NCBI RefSeq assembly: GCF_013364195.1
Contig: NZ_CP054918.1
Location: forward strand, 3,151,001 to 3,215,000
Direction: 5' to 3'
Source: Streptomyces sp. NA04227
GTDB taxonomy: Bacteria > Actinomycetota > Actinomycetes > Streptomycetales > Streptomycetaceae
DNA length: 64,000 nucleotides
Shown: in pieces, positions 62,200 through 64,000 of the stretch
Layout of the letters: the number at the start of each line of letters is the position of its first letter
Numbering within the stretch: the stretch's first letter is position 1
The notes under the pieces: model-generated
Told to the model about the DNA's origin: nothing
The model's database searches: none
Seen by the model: the letters and a program-made list of their open reading frames with translations, nothing else
Position numbers and translations under genes: made by a program

Positions 62200-63330
62200 T
62201 CAGGAGTCTGCCTTACGGTGCACCCTCGCGATCCAGTCCGCCGGTTTGGCGATCTCGGACTTCGTGGGCAGCGTGTTCGGCGAGGTCCAGACCCGGTTGA
62301 AGCCGTCCATGCCCACCTCCTCCACCACGGCCCGTACGAAGCGTTCGCCGTCGCGGTACTGGCGCAGCTTCGCGTCGAGGCCGAGCAGCTTGCGCAGGGC
62401 CGCGTCCAGCCGGGAGGCGCCCTTGGCGCGGCGCTGCTGGAACTTCTCGCGGATCTCCGCGACGGACGGCACGACCTGCGGTCCCACCCCGTCCATGACG
62501 TAGTCCGCGTGCCCCTCCAGGAGGGACATGACGGCGGTGACCCGGGCGAGGATCTCCCGCTGGGCGGGGGTCTGCACGAGTTCGACCAGGGAGCGCGAGG
62601 TGTCGCCCTGCTCGCCCTCGGGGCGACCGCCCGCCAGGGACTGCGCGGCCTCCCTGATGCGTTCCAGGACGGTCATCGGGTCGACCTCGGTCTCGCCGAG
62701 AAACGACTGAATCTCGCCCTCCAGATGGTCCCTGAGCCAGGGCACCGCGGAGAACTGGGTGCGGTGGGTCTCCTCGTGCAGGCAGACCCAGAGCCTGAAG
62801 TCGTGCGGCTGGACGTCGAGTTCACGCTCGACGTGCACGATGTTGGGCGCGACGAGCAGCAGCCGCCCGCCGTTCGCACCGGCCGGGAGCTGCCGGGTCG
62901 GCGGCGCGAAGGTCTCGTACTGGCCGAGCACCCGGGAAGCCAGGAAGCTCAGCAGCATGCCGAGTTCGACGCCGGTGACCTTGCCGCCGACCGCGCCGAG
63001 CACGGCGCCGCCGGGGCCGGAGCCGCGACGGTCCTGCATCTTGTCGAGCAGCGGGCTGAGGATCTGCCTGAAGCCCGCGACGTTGGCGCGTACCCAGCCG
63101 GGCCGGTCGACCACCAGGACGGGGGTGTCGTGCACCTCGTCGCCGCCCATGCGGGTGTACGCGCGGACGTGCTCCTCGGCGGACTTGGCGTGCCGGCGCA
63201 GCTCGGCGACGACGGCCCTGGCCTCCTCGCGGCTCACCTCCGGACCCGGCCGCACCAGCCGCGTCGCGGTCGCCACCGCGAGATTCCAGTCGACCATCCC
63301 CGAAGCTGCGGCACCACCGATGCTCGTCAT
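62200..63330 (-). CDS. Zincin-like metallopeptidase (DUF2342 family)
   Basis: A 376-residue protein with the zinc motif HEETH in LWVCLHEETHRTQFSAVPWL near residue 183, preceded by GGRLLLVAPNIVHVERELDV and followed by VMSLLEGHADYVMDGVG (candidate third ligand Glu). This is the actinobacterial DUF2342 / zinc-dependent metalloprotease family, sometimes called coenzyme F420 biosynthesis-associated; the substrate is unknown. It lacks a signal peptide. It lies directly after dacB on the same strand and before tilS. Confidence 0.9.
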   Translation of the reverse strand: MTSIGGAAASGMVDWNLAVATATRLVRPGPEVSREEARAVVAELRRHAKSAEEHVRAYTRMGGDEVHDTPVLVVDRPGWVRANVAGFRQILSPLLDKMQDRRGSGPGGAVLGAVGGKVTGVELGMLLSFLASRVLGQYETFAPPTRQLPAGANGGRLLLVAPNIVHVERELDVQPHDFRLWVCLHEETHRTQFSAVPWLRDHLEGEIQSFLGETEVDPMTVLERIREAAQSLAGGRPEGEQGDTSRSLVELVQTPAQREILARVTAVMSLLEGHADYVMDGVGPQVVPSVAEIREKFQQRRAKGASRLDAALRKLLGLDAKLRQYRDGERFVRAVVEEVGMDGFNRVWTSPNTLPTKSEIAKPADWIARVHRKADS

Positions 63331-63480
63331 GCGTCAACCGTACGTGCTCGGGGCTCCGTACGGTGGGGGTTGGACGCCCGGGAGCGCGCGGGCGCACGGC
63401 CACCCGCCAGGCGCCGCCGGACGCGCCGTTCGCCACCGGGCGCGCCCCCCGGCGTGGCCACCGGGTTCACGCCGGTGCGG

Positions 63481-64000
63481 CTACCTGCAGCCGCACCGCG
63501 CCAGCGCCGAGGCCATCGCGTCCATCGTGGCCTGGGTTTCGCCCGGCGCCGTGGAACCGGCGGTCATGAAGGCGAAGACGAGCAGGCGCCCGTCCCGGTC
63601 GACCACGGTCCCGGCGAGTGTGTTCACGCCGGTCAGGGTGCCGGTCTTGGCGCGTACGACACCGGTGCCCGCGCGCTGGGCGGCGGCCCCGTAGCGGTTG
63701 GTCAGGGTCCCGCTGAACCCGGCGACCGGCAGCCCGGTGAGGACCGGCCTCAGTTCGGGGCGGGCCGGGTCGGCGGCGCGGGACAGCATCGCGGTGAGCA
63801 GCCCGGCACTCAGGCGGCCCTCGCGGTCGAGTCCGCTGCCGTCGGCGAACCGGGCGCCGCGCAGCGGCAGTTTCAGCGAGGCGAGCTCCTCGTGCAGGGC
63901 CTTGGCGGAGCCGGAGAAGCTGGCAGGGCGGTGCCGGGCGAGGGCGACCTGGCGGGCCAGGGCCTCGGCGATGTCGTTGTCGCTGTGCGTCAGCATCCGC
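63481..64000 (-). CDS. dacB: D-alanyl-D-alanine carboxypeptidase/endopeptidase (PBP4 type), N-terminus outside window
   Basis: The last 173 codons of an S13-family penicillin-binding protein. Visible: the SxN motif in MLTHSDNDIAEALARQVALA, RFADGSGLDREGRLSAGLLT and the KTG motif in VRAKTGTLTGVNTLAGTV; the SxxK serine and signal peptide lie beyond base 64000. It removes terminal D-Ala from, or cleaves cross-links in, peptidoglycan outside the cell. Cysteines near the end (RCGCR) are unusual. Confidence 0.92.
   Translation of the reverse strand, partial: RMLTHSDNDIAEALARQVALARHRPASFSGSAKALHEELASLKLPLRGARFADGSGLDREGRLSAGLLTAMLSRAADPARPELRPVLTGLPVAGFSGTLTNRYGAAAQRAGTGVVRAKTGTLTGVNTLAGTVVDRDGRLLVFAFMTAGSTAPGETQATMDAMASALARCGCR

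Overview
The window is about 72% G+C with strongly GC-biased third codon positions, GTG starts, many 4-bp ATGA/GTGA gene overlaps, Lsr2, mostly actinobacterial gene families and several start codons lying 6-8 bases behind a TANNNT-like -10 (leaderless mRNAs). The gene order clpC - lsr2 - coaX/nadC/nadB/panC - two-component system - nuoD2 - PH-domain pair - mprF-like - folP/folB/folK - folE - ftsH - hpt - tilS - dacB is that of a Streptomyces chromosome core, so this is almost certainly a Streptomyces. No tRNA, rRNA, CRISPR array, transposase or phage gene was seen.

Layout. 1-2915: a WhiJ-like regulatory cassette (HTH/DUF5753 regulator, two DUF397 genes produced by a local tandem duplication, a small protein and an anti-sigma-like ATPase) next to a partial DUF5954-like gene. 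2884-12841: an aromatic catabolic cluster, with nitrilase, fused FAD monooxygenase/old-yellow-enzyme (salicylyl-CoA or anthraniloyl-CoA hydroxylase type) and thioesterase transcribed leftward, and gentisate 1,2-dioxygenase, FAH-family hydrolase, maleate isomerase, aryl-CoA ligase and a PaaX-type regulator transcribed rightward. The predicted route is aryl acid -> aryl-CoA -> 5-hydroxylated CoA ester -> gentisate -> maleylpyruvate -> maleate + pyruvate -> fumarate. 13036-16127: GNAT, Uma2-like nuclease, XPB helicase. 16242-22717: ClpC, Prim-Pol-like protein, Lsr2, ArgA-like acetyltransferase, BlaI-type regulator, small membrane proteins. 22963-29027: one leftward NAD/pantothenate/CoA operon. 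29209-32218: an aldolase-family enzyme behind a cluster of DnaA boxes, small membrane ORFs, repeats and a TmrB-like tunicamycin-resistance ATPase.

32341-40962: two-component system, MidA-type methyltransferase convergent with nuoD2 (its likely methylation target), two PH-domain membrane proteins and a coiled-coil protein. 41625-45574: a divergent glycine-betaine/choline-type ABC importer. 45771-49818: VOC protein, membrane-anchored esterase, MprF-like protein. 49834-52917: an accessory locus with a small secreted two-cysteine protein, then (behind a terminator) an ABC ATPase and two membrane proteins, inserted in the otherwise conserved mprF-folP junction. This is the best candidate for an uncharacterised system. 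52983-64000: folate genes, ftsH, hpt, tilS, a zincin-like protease and a partial dacB.

A striking feature is the density of short tandem repeats (6, 9, 10, 15, 19, 22, 23, 28 and 30 bp periods), both between genes and inside low-complexity tails. All calls come from reading the sequence and from memory of protein families; no database search was run.
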